Shown: in pieces, positions 10,838-23,290 of the stretch
Layout: the number at the start of each line of letters is the position of its first letter
Position numbering within the stretch: position 1 is the stretch's first letter
Program-made: the position numbers and the translations under genes
Notes under the pieces: generated by a model
Databases searched by the model: none
Seen by the model: the letters and a program-made list of their open reading frames with translations, nothing else
Told to the model about the DNA's origin: nothing
NCBI GenBank assembly: GCA_009760855.2
Contig: WPIO01000004.1
Span: 11,730,501 to 11,794,500 of the forward strand
Direction: 5' to 3'
DNA from: Cristatella mucedo
Taxonomy: Eukaryota; Bryozoa; Phylactolaemata; Cristatellidae
DNA length: 64,000 bases

Positions 10838-12349
10838 TATATGTATATTTATATAAGTAAAAATTGTCCCCAATAGGAAATCAATGTCACAAACAGTTAA
10901 CGGTGGGTTTTTTACTTAATTCAAAAAGCTTTGGCGAATGTGGCCGAAATAAGGCTCAATGTTATCGCTCCGCTCTCAAGAGACGGGTTCCGTTTAGAAG
11001 AGCTCATTCGTTGCCTAAAAATGCGCCCTGAGAAGTTTCGGCTGTGTTCTACATTCCTCTTAATAATTAGCAAATAACCACAACGTGATTTCTCACGTCG
11101 CACTCTAGGAGCAAAGGTGCAGAGAGTTGTAGTTCAGAGGATACAAATATTGTTTTTCGATGGTGCTAAATAATTGAGTTAATACCACAGGCCTTAATGT
11201 TAGCGAATACTGCTTAATTTTAAAATCTGGGTAAAAAAGACTTACGTAGTACGCTTTTGGAAAACCATTTTATTCACTCGTGAAGCGAGACAAAAATTTT
11301 CAGAAGTGAGCATGCATAATCTTAGAGGTTTCCAGCAGCCCTTTTAACTGCATGCAAAAGAAGTAATTTCAAATGTTGCTGTTACAATTAGACGACCACA
11401 TTTTTTTAGAGCCACCACACTTACCATGCAAGCTTTTCCAAACATTTTCTTAAAGGGAAAGTGCATTTAATTTGGAGCCAACTGCTGCAAAAAGACCAAC
11501 ATTAAAAACTCATCTGAATGAACTCTTAGTGCATCCGCAATATGACGCTAAGACGTGTGACTTTGCAATTCAAGTTATCATGCAATTTCAGATGAAACTA
11601 TCTCTATAATATTCGGTTCGAGTGAATTTTCCGTAAAAGGAAGTCATGCCTGATTCTTATGCTAACGCTGACCATTGCTGTGCTATTTCTATACAGTTTG
11701 CATTATTATGTATCTGCTAATTATGAAATGCAGTATTACAATTGGAATAATGAATTAATTAAGAAATATATTTGAAAAGTTTTGATCTTATTCCGGCCGT
11801 GTTTCCACAGATAAATTCAAATATTCGAAATGTTTTCAGGAGCGCAAGCCGTTGTATGCTACAATTGCTGACATACAATACGCGGATCTGCAATCGCAAC
11901 ATTATGTCTTGAATGCCCTAACTATTTATAAGAAAAAAGATTTGAAATATATCAATTTTTCATATTAGGCATCTTCAAGCGTTAAAGACCACTGGATGTG
12001 GTTTAAAGTTGCGTTGTAAGAAAAATTGGATTGTGGATAAGTAATGTTGAAGAAAAAAGTTCAAAACAGTGCGCAAAGTAACATTGCATTACAGTTTAGT
12101 TAAGATAGCATCTCAGATTTCCACCCTTCTCTCTTCAAAGTAGCAGTAGAGAAAAGTTAAGTATTTAGGGTTGGTTTTCGAATAGAAGTTTCGTGTTGCG
12201 ATAGCAATTAATTCACGCTAAAAAGAGCTAGGCATACCGAATATTTTTCGACTATCTCAGAAGAAATCTGATAGACCAACAACACAAGATGCCTATAAGA
12301 ATCGCGCTTTACGAATTTTGTGTAATCTCGGTGCAAATTCAAATTTCAT
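10838..12349. other. AT-rich intergenic sequence
   Basis: No exon, domain or repeat recognised. Short minus-strand frames have no support. Confidence 0.35.
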
Positions 12350-12640
12350 CAAACGTGGCAGCAGCAGTAGAACCTGGTCAGTTGCAGCAATTGGCACAGT
12401 GCCTATAACCTGCGGTTCCTCTCTGTCGCCCATCTTTTCTGATTAGAGTTTCTCTCTAAAATCAAAGCGCTAATGCCTAAAGCCTAAAGCCTAAAGCCTA
12501 AAGCCTAAAGACAAAAACTCCAACTAATAAAAATACAAAATTTAACCAGGAAATGCTAAATCTTAAACATAAAAAACATTCAATCCCTTTACAAAACACC
12601 CAAAATCCTTAACCTCAAACTAAAAAGATTGTTATACAAT
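12350..12640 (+). repeat. G-poor, A/C-rich tract with CCTAAAG repeats; related to 43280-43570
   Basis: Five tandem copies of a heptamer (GCCTAAA) at 12475-12510 lead into about 120 bases almost without G on the plus strand, with words such as CACCCAAAATCCTTAACC. A matching layout occurs at 43280-43570, including CTTTTCTGATTAG here against CTTTTCTGACTAG there, and CACCCAAAATCC against AACCCAAAATCC. The strand bias resembles decayed telomere-like repeats. Confidence 0.55.
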
Positions 12641-12744
12641 ATGCGGATGAACCGTAAATATAAACATACGATGGCAAAAATGTTGCACTGCCTGCTGCAG
12701 GCACTGTGCCAATAGCTGAAACTGACTTGCTTCTATGCACAAAC

Positions 12745-12872
12745 CATTCCGTATTAGCTGCACTACTTGCTGTGGGTGATATAGGATCATCCTGTTGCAG
12801 GGGTGGATTCCACGACCTGAATCCTGAAGAGTGATTACTTTACCTCCTGGGCTAAGACCCATGCACTGCTCT
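12745..12872 (-). mobile_element. SINE S3 (tRNA-derived head)
   Basis: On the minus strand the order is TAGCCCAGGAGGTAAAG (box-A-like), ACTCTTCAGGATTCAGGTCG, GTGGAATCC (box-B-like), then a CACCCACAGC-type stretch as in SINE S1 copies. A related head lies at 19750-19840. Confidence 0.55.
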
Positions 12873-13871
12873 CTCAAAAGATGGAAAGGAGCTTGAAAAA
12901 CCGAAACTCTCTACATTACCATTAATCAAGTGCTGCACGTATCGTAGATTATATCTATATCATATTTCCATTGTTTATTTGCTCATATATTGCGCCGGAA
13001 GAGAAACGAATTTGAGGGAGTTCAAAGCTACTACTTCTAGAAGGCTTTCAGTGTTACATAATTGAACGATCTCTACAAAGTCTTAATTCTGAACGCGAAA
13101 ACGTAGTGATTTTATTTTTGACTACAAAATTCCATAAAACTGCCCGACTCGCGTGAAGATGGCTAGTGAACTTGCCGACATCACAATTTATGCCTTTGCA
13201 AGTTGACGCTACTTCTGCACTCAGTCATCAGCCTTTGATCACCATAGTATTTTATGCATCCCGATCATCTTATGGTAGGACTTTTTATCAAAGGCTAGAT
13301 GAGAGCCGATCTGCTCACTCTAACATATTGATTTGACACTCTAAATAAGCATCACAGCTTCTTCTGCTGTCTCAAGCAGCTGTTACTCGGGCTTTTTCAA
13401 GTCATTTACAAGCGGCGACTCTTGCTGTCCCTGTTAGCTAGATTTTGTGCCTAACGGAGAACTCTGAAATACCGTATACCGATCGCTAAATTAAGTTAAC
13501 GAAAAAACAAAAACATAAAACCATATTGACGACTTAGTGACCAGGTATTTGCGGCTTCAATCTTGGAAATCTTTTTTTATCTGCAGTAATTTGAATCTAG
13601 CTATTCGTGGGAGGAGATTGATTCCAGCATGTTATGACTCGTCCATAGAGAGTGACTTCATCTAATTACGGTTTCATCTGTAATTCATATTTTACAGTTA
13701 TGTTTGCTTGGCTTTTAGCATAAAGAGTTACAGGCACGGCACACGCCTCAGAAAAACTCTGAGCTAGAGTTGGATTTTAAATTTAAATAGAGGTTACATT
13801 GTCCTCGTCATTGTTTAACGTCATGGTGCCATTTCCGTGAGTACGTGACGTGCTTTGTGTTTCGCTGTGAT
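12873..13871. other. Proposed 5' flank of gene B
   Basis: AT-rich sequence with no exon recognised. The last 80 bases before the ATG at 13872 hold TCATGGTGCC and GTACGTGACGTGC, the latter combining CRE/E-box-like words. TCATGGYGCC also occurs about 65 bases before the gene C start codon. Confidence 0.3.
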
Positions 13872-13926
13872 ATGGTCTCAGTATTTACTGTCCTCGCATT
13901 CAGCATTTTCATAAAATCACGATGCT
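13872..13926 (+). CDS. Gene B candidate first coding exon: signal peptide
   Basis: ATG opens MVSVFTVLAFSIFIKSRC, an 18-residue string with a hydrophobic core (VFTVLAFSIFI) and a small polar end, typical of a cleaved signal peptide. It is followed by a consensus donor (GTGAGT) that leaves the exon in phase 1, the phase of every other exon in this array. The candidate first exon of gene C (63457-63514) has the same design and is exactly three bases longer. Splicing to the Ig exon at 26478 gives a TAT codon and an open frame; direct splicing to the exon at 31169 would create TAG. The 55-base length makes chance occurrence possible, and no transcript evidence was available. Confidence 0.45.
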
Positions 13927-15404
13927 GTGAGTATAAAAATAACCACAATTATTATTCGACGTGTCCTTTATTTTGTCCGCTGTGAATACTTATTCACTAA
14001 TTATCATGTGCTTTTGCATACACAAAGTAAGATATTGAAGCCTCGTCTTTAGTCCTAGCGTTGTCGTTTGCGTCCTTGTATCATCATAAAACCGTAGCCT
14101 TAGCGTCATTTGTAGATACTTTAGACTTTAGTAATGCCGCTTCATTGAACGCTGTGAAGCCAATGTCAAACACATTTTTGCTTGTAATACGGAATAGTTA
14201 TTCTAATTGTGCGTGGGCCAATACGGATTGAACTTTATGAGGCCTTCATGATCTTCCAGGGGCTTGAAAAGAACGTTTCTTCTGCAAGTGGAAAAATAAA
14301 AGCGATGCAGTTTCTGGATTACAATATTATAGTCTAGCTAGTTAATGCGAAAGGAGCTTAATTTTAAGCGAAATTGCAATTTACAGACTATCGGCTTAGA
14401 TGAGCAGTAAGAGCACTCGATGCCTTTTATTTGATTTTATTCGATGCCTTTTATTTGCTGGTGATTTTCGGTTTGACTCCGACGGGTTCGGCTGGCGTCT
14501 GCATTGCGTAGTCTCTTCCGAATCCCGAGCGGCAAATTCAGGCTGCTGGAATCATCAAATTTAATGCACGGAAAAATGAGGATGCACTTTACAGGGCCTC
14601 CATCCTTGCGTACTAACAGCCCGTTCCGTGGCGGACACGAGTCTAGCAGATGATGCTCTTAGTCCGCGACTTCAGCATCGCGGACCAAACATTAAGCTTA
14701 ACTGAGAACTGTGCGACGTAGCACTGCCTCTAATACTTTCACCACATTGGAGAGAGTCGGTTTAGAAAAACAGTCAGCCATGATAAACAGCATGGATGCG
14801 GCTCATAAATATGGCAGAATAAAATTAAAAAAAGAGCTCCCTTCCCATGCGTATACCCTTAAGCGGGGCTTGCTGAAACTGGCTGGTAGACAGGCGCCAG
14901 CTGTTGGCAAAGGCTGTTCAGCTAACTTGTCAAGTATCTTCCAGATAATTATTCTCCCCCTTTCCCTGGTCGGCTGCTGGTCGGCCAACCGTAGAGTTCT
15001 GCTAGCAGCAGCGAAGCTGCCTACAATGCCAACCAGGGCTATTAGGTTCCCCACTGCATGCAAGGGGCGACGCTGAAACCTACCAGTACAGACTAAAAAG
15101 ATGATTTGAAGAAGGAAGTAACCGGACGTCATCATAAGTTGATGTCATGAGATTTAGTGTCCTGTCCACGCAGTGTAACATACCTAATGCGGACTTTCTT
15201 TGATCCAAGTAGATCCATTTAGATACGGGCGACTCAACGGTTGGGTGCGAACGGTTTTAATCATTCAGTTACTCCGTCAGTAACGTAATGATGGTCCCAA
15301 TTGCTTGTCGGTGCGTCTGGCATTATTAGTGAATCTCAGGACCTGATCAGTCATCAATATTAAGGCATGACTCTGAACACTTAGCGAGAGGATTTTTTAA
15401 TCAT
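13927..15404 (+). other. Gene B intron sequence, first part
   Basis: No exon with Ig features recognised. A 121-codon plus-strand frame (14711-15076) overlaps a 110-codon minus-strand frame; neither has a domain nor splice support. Confidence 0.35.
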
Positions 15405-16650
15405 TTTATAATAATAATAATGGCAATAAAGTTATGCACTGGCCTGACCTCATTAAAAACTCAATTTCGGTCTAGGAATTGTCCTTATGCTGTAAAGAAA
15501 GCAAGCTGTATGGTTATTAATAATGTACACGAAGTCAAATTTCAAAAAATTAAAATTGGCAAAATTCAAAGTATTAACAGACGTTAGCACACAAAAGACC
15601 ATTCATTCGCACCCAGAAATGCACCCAGGGAAATGTATGTTTTAGCTTCTGTTTAAACATTGTTGAGGTAGATGTCGAGGCGTTAGTTGGAAGTGAGTTT
15701 CAGGCTTCGGAAGCATAGGAACTAAAGGTCTCGACTCCAATGGATATCAAGGTCGTTTTGCAGCAGTCGCTAGTCGAATGGAGAGAGAAGAGTTTCTGGT
15801 ACGATGCAGAGCTCGATTGGCGAGAAGCTGCGTTAGCAGCTAGGCTGAAGCCATAGGATAAAAGAGACCTAAAGATGAGTGAATTATCACTGAAGTCACT
15901 GCTCTGCTGTGTGGGTGGCGACTCAGGTTTGTAAGAACTTGTGTGAAACGACAAGGGCATCGCTCTGGACTGACAAGCCAGAATGAATTGATTTGCTCCA
16001 ACCGTTGCACCTAATGGCTCAGGCCAGAAGCCCCACGAGCGACGAGGTTCAGAAGTCGAGGATAGAGGAAGTCAAATGAATGGACCCACTTGAGTGAATT
16101 ATCCCCGTTTAAACAGGCCAGTATGTTTGAAACCATGGGTAGCTAAAACTGGGCCGAATTTACCATGGAGCTGGTGTGATCGCATAGTGAAAAGTCAGTG
16201 CTCAATAGAACACACAGCAAAGCCAACTCTAAGAATAACTATTCTTACCTCCGAGTCACACTGGGTTTTACCCAGTATAATAGGTTGGTTTATATCGCCA
16301 TTCAATACTAGAAGGTTTTTTGCCATTCAAGTGGGATTTTAGGCAAAAGCATGTAGCACGTGAGCTGAGAGAATTTGATGAGCTGGTACGCTGAAAGGGA
16401 TCAAATCATAAATACTTCTGTGTATTCTCTGCATTTAACTAACAGCCTAGGTGGTACTTGGCAATTTAATCGGCGAGAGAAAGAGTCGAAACTTTTGAAA
16501 AACGTCGACCGATCACACAGCCTTAGTACCTCTTTACTTTAGGGGCTCCTCGGATGACTGTCACCAGTTGACATCGATTACTGGGACTAAAACTCTATAA
16601 TAAGACCTGCCTCCTCGTTGCGGTGCAGTGGCAGTTACGCCCAGGAGAGA
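15405..16650 (-). mobile_element. LINE family 1, long diverged copy
   Basis: Read on the minus strand: a region matching the 9180-9340 part of the neighbouring copy (16370-16600), middle RT blocks, the C-terminal block ETFSSYASEA (15730-15700, compare AFSSYAPKA), and a decayed hairpin with ATT units near 15410-15480. It is more diverged than most copies and lies inside the proposed first intron of gene B. Confidence 0.7.
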
Positions 16651-17760
16651 TGAGAGGCTATCGATAAGAATTGGTCATCAATAGTTTCAAACTCTGTCTA
16701 AAGACCAAGACACAAGCACACGACTTCTTGAGTGTCTTGGTTAATCTGTGTCTTGCTTGCCCTTTGATCTCCCCATGCCTTGCTGCAGCTTAAATCTTGT
16801 GAGCGCCTTAGAAGTTTATCTAGCCGATGTGCTTTCTCAAATTGAATGACCAGCTAATTAGTTGTTGGCAGACATAGGATCCTCTCTGCTAGATGAAGGG
16901 TTCTAGTTCCCCATTGACCTTTCGTCAAGTAATAGCTTCAGCTTAGCAGCCGAAAATGCCAAAACGTAAGCATAGAATATTAACAAATTTATTTCCTTGA
17001 CTATGTACCACCGGAAAGGCAAACTATGAATTTTCGAAATCCCTTCTATGCTGCTGCAATGCGGTCCCTTCAGGCCACATTACTTTGCCCACAAAATGCT
17101 TGCTTTTAGTTGTGAACCTGGCTGCTAGAACTTTATACAGCTTGCCATGCTGCACCACGTCTTTAGAACCTACGTAAGCTCTTTTTACAGGATAATATCG
17201 AATTAAAGATCCTATCAATCATTTAGAGAGCCTCATTATGTTGGTTCCGGGCAAAGATAACTGACATATTTTTCCCAGTCTAATTTTTTGAGCCACTTGA
17301 AGTGAGTCTAGGGGTTTGTGCGTGCAATGCTATTTCATGTGGAGCTAGTTCATTAAGCTCTCACGCAGCCAAAGCTTGGAACTGAAGTCAGGCACCATGA
17401 ATTTCACTGACTTGGACATAAATTTAAGCTAAAAGCAAATGTTGTTTCCATCAGCTTTCACTAAATGAGAATAAATGCCACCGCCCCCTTGTTTCCTTAC
17501 CTATGTTGAAATGACGGGTGTCATTACCGACAATCAGTTTGAATGCTTTTTTTCAAGCTAGAAGAAAGTACTTTAAACCAATGAAGCACTCAAAGGGGAA
17601 AGTTAAGGGAATACTTATTAAGTTGATCTGACAATTAAATGTTTTTTTAGGGATCTTATAAAATGTGACAGAAATTTGATTATAAAAGTTCACTCTGCTC
17701 TTGCGCAAAAAAGGTTATTATGTAAGCTACGTCTAACATGATTTTATATTTTAACCAGAA

Positions 17761-17792
17761 TATATATGTATATATATATATATATATATATA
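17761..17792 (+). repeat. (TA)n microsatellite
   Basis: About 16 TA units with one TG interruption. Confidence 0.95.
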
Positions 17793-18320
17793 CAAATAAG
17801 TAATTTACCAATCTATGCATCATATACGACCTGTATCCCAACTTGTCGAACCTTGGCGACACCCCTGTATGGCCACTTAAAGAGTCCACACCACTTCTTG
17901 GTTAGATAGGCTCTATTCTTGTAAGGACTACATTCATACTTTCGTGGTCAAGATAATCAATTATCAACACGTTTGACTTGATGCCAGCACAAGCCAAAAA
18001 AAGTCGGCCCTGTGCCGGTAGGCAGTGGCTTCATCTTACAAACCACCCAGTGAGAGTTCGCAGACGTAATAAAGCTAGTATTGTGCTAATAGATAGAATA
18101 CTGCAAGTCTGCTAGTCCCTTTTATAGCCGTGTTTAAGTTATAGAATTCCTTAGCAGACAAGCATTTTTTGCTGCTTTAAGCACACACTACACCACAGTG
18201 AGTGAGAGATCCTTTAATTTCACTGCCCATGGTTTTTCCTTGGATCCTTTGCCTAAGCTCGAACTTCATTTGACGAATTCTTTTATTTTTAAGAGTTGAA
18301 AACAACTTTTGTAAGGGAGC

Positions 18321-18323
<3 letters not shown>

Positions 18324-18400
<77 letters not shown>
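18324..18400 (+). repeat. (TA)n microsatellite
   Basis: About 38 uninterrupted TA units. Confidence 0.97.
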
Positions 18401-18402
<2 letters not shown>

Positions 18403-19337
18403 GTTATTTAGGATTCTCACTGGGATAAACCAACCTTTCCGTTCGCATCTCAGTTTAACTGGATACTAAAATTAGCAACTAGAGCATTTTTGTTACTGGC
18501 TAGTGAAATCTGAGTTAAATATTGTGATCCATAATGAAAGCTCCGAACTAAATAATAATAAATTTATAAGAAAACTTAATGAACCGCCTCTTTAACAGAA
18601 AACTGAGCGAGTCTTCTCGGCTTTGACAGCATAGTCTTAGACTCCACAGGTAAAGCAGTAATGGCATTTCTTGCAAGGTCTATCTGATTCTAGTTAAAGC
18701 TCAAAAAAATGCAAGCGTTAGTCAATACTAACTTTATAAAACTATTTTAAGATTATCGTATGAGATTACTAGCTTCAGTTGATACTAACTTTTATAGGAT
18801 TATTTTATCCGACGATAAAATGCGTACTCGGTTTTCTACGCTTGTTCAATTTAAGCTTTGCCCAACAGCAATTAAAAGTAAAAATACTTGCATCTTTGTC
18901 TATGAGGTAGTTAGGCTCGCTGGAATACAACTCCGTGCAAGTTGAGTAAGAGCATGCTGGACACCCCCTCACTAAGTGCGTGCATGATCAGTCATGCGTG
19001 GAAAGCAGCTGCGCATGTGTGCTTTTAATTCTCGCGTCTAGGTAGTGTGCAGTAGTCTTACTTCATTATACAGTTTTCTGTTAGATATGTTAATAGTATT
19101 AATAATAACTCATTAAAATAGGAAAGTTGGGGAACTAAGAAGCTTTGAACTTCAATATGTTGGAAAAGAGGCTGCACTTTATATAAACACGCGTAAGCAG
19201 AGCAATGACGATTTACACCGAGGAGATTCTGCATTATCTGACTAGTAAGAAGTATTCAAGGCGTTTAGGAAAAAAGACTAGGAAAATCATGTTTGTACTT
19301 TTCTGATATATTTTGTTTACTGTTACGTTTTGCGTAG

Positions 19338-19591
19338 CTTTGTTCAACACTTTAGACGGTCTGACTAACAGCAGGTCCGCAATTTCAGAGTGCTTGTCTA
19401 ACACCATTATAATGTGTCAATTGGGTATTTATCCCACATAAATATCAAACGCATGGACACACGATGTCCTACTAAATAATTGCACCTAGCAGTCTTGTCT
19501 AATATTTCCGACCAAAATGCATACACTAATGAAGGAAGTTATCTAAGAACTTCAGCGTCAGTAACCAGTAATAGTACTATCGCACGGAAAC
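19338..19591 (+). pseudogene. Decayed copy of the Ig3/Ig4-type exon
   Basis: Aligns end to end with the exons at 33461-33733 and 42331-42603: acceptor-like TTTTGCGTAG, CAACACTTTAGACGGTCTGA (GACGGCCCGA in Ig3), AGAACTTCAGCGTCAGTAAC, AGTAATAGTACTATCGCA and a donor-like GTAGATTGTCTTA (GTAGGTTGTCTTA after Ig3). It is about 254 bases against 273, so it carries net deletions, and the frame of the Ig exons is lost, with a stop (ATAAATATC region) in the middle. Codons for the conserved Trp and for the extra cysteine pair are not readable. It is a relic of an exon duplication in the gene B locus. Confidence 0.7.
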
Positions 19592-19749
19592 GTAGATTGT
19601 CTTAATAGTGGAATAAGGTTTCTTGGTGTGTGAACTGTGAACCATGAAGTGAAGTACAGCTTAGCTGATCCCACAGCCTCATTTATCTAGTGGAAAACAA
19701 TTTGTTTAGCTGTTATTAAACTCCTTGTAGTGAGAAGCAAAGGATTATT

Positions 19750-19840
19750 TGGTTCAGGTCCTGAAACCCATGACCTGATTCTTGAAGTGCAAAAACTCCT
19801 CCCCATAGTCAAGACCCAGGCTGCATGCAGTTCCCGTGTA
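19750..19840 (-). mobile_element. SINE S3 head fragment
   Basis: Contains CATGACCTGATTCTTGAAGT and AAGACCCAGGCTGCATGCAG, matching CACGACCTGAATCCTGAAGA and AAGACCCATGCACTGCTCTC at 12745-12872. Confidence 0.4.
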
Positions 19841-20066
19841 CTATGGAATAGTGTTCACTTGATGCGCATGAAATTGCCGTCCTTGGACGTCATTTTATAA
19901 AGCAAGAATTACTGGTAGTAACCATTGAGAGCTATCTAAGAAGGTTGAAATTCGCTATATCGTTCTTGGCAGTAATAGAGTACTGATAATAGGGGAGTGC
20001 GATCTTATGAAAAATCTGTCCAGCTCTTAGCCTCTTGAAAAGTATAATACAATTAAATAAAATGTG

Positions 20067-20225
20067 AGCTGACATATTAAGCCCCTAATATGGCGTAAGA
20101 AGAGCCTGAACCACCATCTCTCTGTTGTCATTGGCGATTGCCATAATTAGATTGCAACCAACGACCTGGGTCGTGAAGTGGGCGCAACTTCCCTCATAGG
20201 CCAAGACCTTTGGACCTAGTAGCTC
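20067..20225 (-). mobile_element. SINE S1, diverged
   Basis: Plus-strand order is GAGCTGACATATTAAGCCCC, GTAAGAAGAGCCTGAACCAC, ATTGGCGATTGCC, then AACGACCTGGGTCGTGAAGT; these are the complements of the S1 tail, body and head in that order. The same insertion appears in the homologous intron at 43034-43110. Confidence 0.5.
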
Positions 20226-20599
20226 CTCTTCGGCGGCTCTCGGGCTTCCAGTGATGGGTTGCCTGGCTTACAGAGGGACTCTAGCGGCTTTCAGAACTCG
20301 CACCTTCAACGTATTCGGCTTGAGAGGTTTTAATGAGTTTTAGATTAAGCTAAAATTGTACCTGGAGCTTTTTGGGTCACGCATTCACCTTATTGGCCGG
20401 CTTTCTGATGACTAATTCCTAAATGGATTCAGTCGGTGCACAGGCTTAACTTATATCAAAATTAAAGGGGTACTCAAAACAGAAAGACTAAAAACTAAAA
20501 AACTAGAAGCTTTCAGTAGAGCTTAGGAGAACTTCTGGGAGAATTTCCATTCCAATTTTTGCTATTTAGGCACTGCAGGCGGTCCCGCATCATCAAGGT

Positions 20600-22110
20600 T
20601 ACATCAAGATCAGGATGAACTTTAATATTAAAACTTCAAATCTTGCTAGTAAGTTACAGTCTGATTTTAGAGCTTATGACTACAGAGAGTCGGCGTTACT
20701 TCGTCTGTATAACGACTAAATTAGGAATACAATCTTAAGTAGAGTATCTCTGCTTGATTTGCTCGATCTTTCGGCAGCTTTTAATGCTATGAATCATCAG
20801 GTCCTTATTGAAAGCCTGTCACATCGCCTGGGTCACTATCACTGAATTGAAACGTTTAGGTTTTATCTCAGCAGGAGACTCCAAAGTATTGATGAGATTG
20901 GAAGAATATCCTGCGAGGATCCTTTGAAATATAATGTGGCTCAGGGCTCTGTGCTTGGTCCTACTATTTTCGCAGTTTATACTCTCTTCCTCTTGCCGAT
21001 GTGATCGCCAAGCACAACATAGGCTTCCACTTCTTTGCAGATGAGAATCAGTTGTACTTATGCTTTGATTCCTTCCAGCCCTCCAGCACGTCGAATTATT
21101 TAAACTCTCTTGCTGTATGTATGTAGTGGATTAAAGATGAAATTCGCAAACTGATGGGAGCAAAATTTCTTTAATTTAATGATGATAAAACTAACCTACT
21201 GGATATGGCAAACCAAGTTTGATTCAGTAATTGGAAAGGCTAACTTGAAATTCAGATTTGCTAGCGTATCTCCTGTTGAATCGGTAATACATCTAGGTCT
21301 TATGTTCCAAAGTGACCTTTCATTAGACAGCCACATCAGCTCCACTGTAACGCATACTTACTTTCAGCTACATAACATGCTGAAATTCGGGCTTGTTTTG
21401 ACAGCAAAACCACATCTAAATTGGTCTCTGCATTTGTGACATCCAGTGTTGACTACTGTAGCTCACTGCTAGCTGGTCTTCTGGCCTGTGTATTCAGGCC
21501 CTCACGACTGATGCAAATGTTGCAGCTCGGTTTGTCTGTCATGAGCGTCGCAGTTGCCACATCACACCACTTCTCTCCGACCTGCACTGGCTCCCAGTCA
21601 AGCAACGCATCGACTTCAAGGTTTTGTCACTTACATTTAGGTCTACTCATATATTGGCTCCAGTCTACCTATCCGATCTACTCCCCCACCTGGCGAAGCA
21701 TCATTCCACCCGCTTTTTGGAATCTAATCGCTTATCTATACCGTGTACAAGCCTCGAATCTTTTAGAAAACGTTCCTTCAGTTCGCAAGCTCCAAAAGCC
21801 TGGAACTCTCTACCAACTTGCATCTCGGCATCTCCTGTCTTGATCACATTTAAAAATAAACTATCAAAGCGTCTATTTATCACAGTATTTAGTGGGTCCC
21901 TCTGATTTGACCTCTATGTGCTTATGCGTGCTGACACTGCATGCTTCCGCTAAACATATTTGTATGCTGACCCCGTGCATGTCACCACTAGCCATATTAT
22001 CCTTGTTTCTTATTTAGCACGCTACCACTAACAATTCGATCGTGCTTCCTTTGCAGCAAATGTAAAGTTTCTATAGAAAGATTGAGTTCTCCGAGGGCGC
22101 TATATCAATC
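20600..22110 (+). mobile_element. LINE family 1, longest RT copy
   Basis: The best domain-level view of family 1. LLDLSAAFNAMNHQVLIESL at about 20757-20816 is RT motif A. A QGSVLGP-type block lies near 20940. FHFFADENQLYLCFDSFQPS near 21030-21090 is motif C with FADE in place of YADD. Next come NLLDMANQV, SDLSLDSHIS, RSTHILAPVYLSDLLPHLAK and SLESFRKRSFSSQAPKAWNS, then the full 3' UTR and hairpin. The domain order is that of L2/CR1-clade LINEs. The 5' end is truncated within or just before the RT, and several stops and frame changes show it is dead. Confidence 0.85.
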
Positions 22111-22149
22111 GTATTATGATGGTAATTATTATTACTACTATGGCCCTGG

Positions 22150-23290
22150 TAGAGCTAAAAAATACAGGCTACACTCTGAGTAGAGTGGCTGGTGGTGAGC
22201 TGGGCAGAACTAACGTAAGAATATTTAGAGAATCTTCAAAAAACAGTGATCAAGGGACGCGAAATCATGTAGCTACAACTTTGTCTAAGCACCCGTTACC
22301 AGTTGTTATTGCCAGTGGATTAATCAATCATTACCCCCACGCCAGTTTTTGCCGACCAGATACTGGATACACGATCCAAACTACAAAGGCATCTGGAAGA
22401 CTCGTGTAGCAGTATGAATATGCGTAAAATAATAACCTAGGTTTGTTACTTGTAAGTTGCTTGCCATTTTCTCTATCAAGGTAAGGCATCTAACCGTCCT
22501 CATAGATATAGGATCAATTTACCGACACCTCGATTTTGGCAGTGGTGTCATGACTAATGTTGGGTTATTGCAGAATTACCAAAGGGTATATAGTATAGTC
22601 ACACAGTCCAGCAAACAGTGAGTCGTTAAAAGAATAGATCAGGAAAATATATGTAACTATTCAGCTTACTGATGACATCCCCTGAATAATGTATATCAAT
22701 AAGCATTAACAATATAAGTTGAGCTTGAGGATGTACTATCTTGCATGCAAAATCACAAATTTCGGACTGACGTGACAGCTAGCCACTGTACGTGTAGCCA
22801 GATCGCCAGCTTAGCACTAACTGCTGCAAAGTATCGGTCCACTCCACGATCTCTTAGTTTCCTGGCCTCTCACCTCATTATACATTCTATGAGTAGGTGT
22901 GGGCCTATAAGAGTTCTGTTCCAATTTCAAAGTAGTTGCTTTCTTGTTTGAATGGTTATTGAAACTTGTCTTAACATCTGTGGGTTCAGGCCCGTGGGGT
23001 TGAGCTTCCTTACCTTGGCCGTGCATTTGAATCCTGCAGCCGGCTGTTCCTTATCGCCCAGTACTAGCAGGATGGCCGGAGCAGGGGCTAACCGCAAACT
23101 TTTTTAAACTGCCATATGTAAACGAGGCGGTTCAATCAGCCATCCTATGCTATTGTTTGAGTGTTTTAAAACGTATATTAAATACCTGGAATAAATACAG
23201 ACACACTGGGCTCATGCTCATCTGTTCAGCTGACGTTTGCAGTCGGGTTGTCTGTCAAGGTAAAACAGTTGCCACATTCTTCAAAAGCAC
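22150..23290 (+). repeat. Direct duplication, copy 1
   Basis: About 1.1 kb that recurs, diverged, at 23715-24960. Shared landmarks in order: TACACTCTGAG with GGCTGGTGGTGAGCTGG, TAACCTAGGT with GTTACTTGTAAG, TCGATTTTGGCAGTG, CACAAATTTCGG/CACAAATGGCCGG, TTTCCTGGC, a TTAAATCCTGCA-type word, and TCAGCTGACGTTTGCAG/ACAGCTGACGTTCACAG with GGTTGTCTGTCA. No LINE or SINE domain is seen. Its end could encode LMLICSADVCSRVVCQ followed by a phase-1 GTAAAA donor. Confidence 0.65.

Larger units (their letters stand above)
16651..19337 (+). other. Gene B intron sequence, second part
   Basis: Mostly unassigned. A short stretch near 17345-17400 resembles the LINE family 1 CCAAAGCCTGGAACTC block. A 64-codon minus-strand frame (17024-17218) reads like plausible protein but has no recognised family. 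Two TA tracts are listed separately. Confidence 0.35.
19338..20260 (+). repeat. Exon-plus-intron block duplicated at 42331-43120
   Basis: Beyond the pseudo-exon, the following intron also matches: AATTCGCTATATCGTTCTTG here and ATATTCGCTATAGCGTTCTT there, then GGAGTGCGATCTTATG and GGATTGCGCTCACAAG, then a reverse-strand SINE S1 tail (AGAAGAGCCT) at the same relative place in both. The unit that duplicated was therefore exon plus about 0.6-0.7 kb of intron. Confidence 0.65.

Noticed and set aside
17024-17218. 64-codon minus-strand frame with plausible-looking protein sequence
   Set aside because: No recognised family, no paired splice sites and a length common by chance in DNA of this composition.
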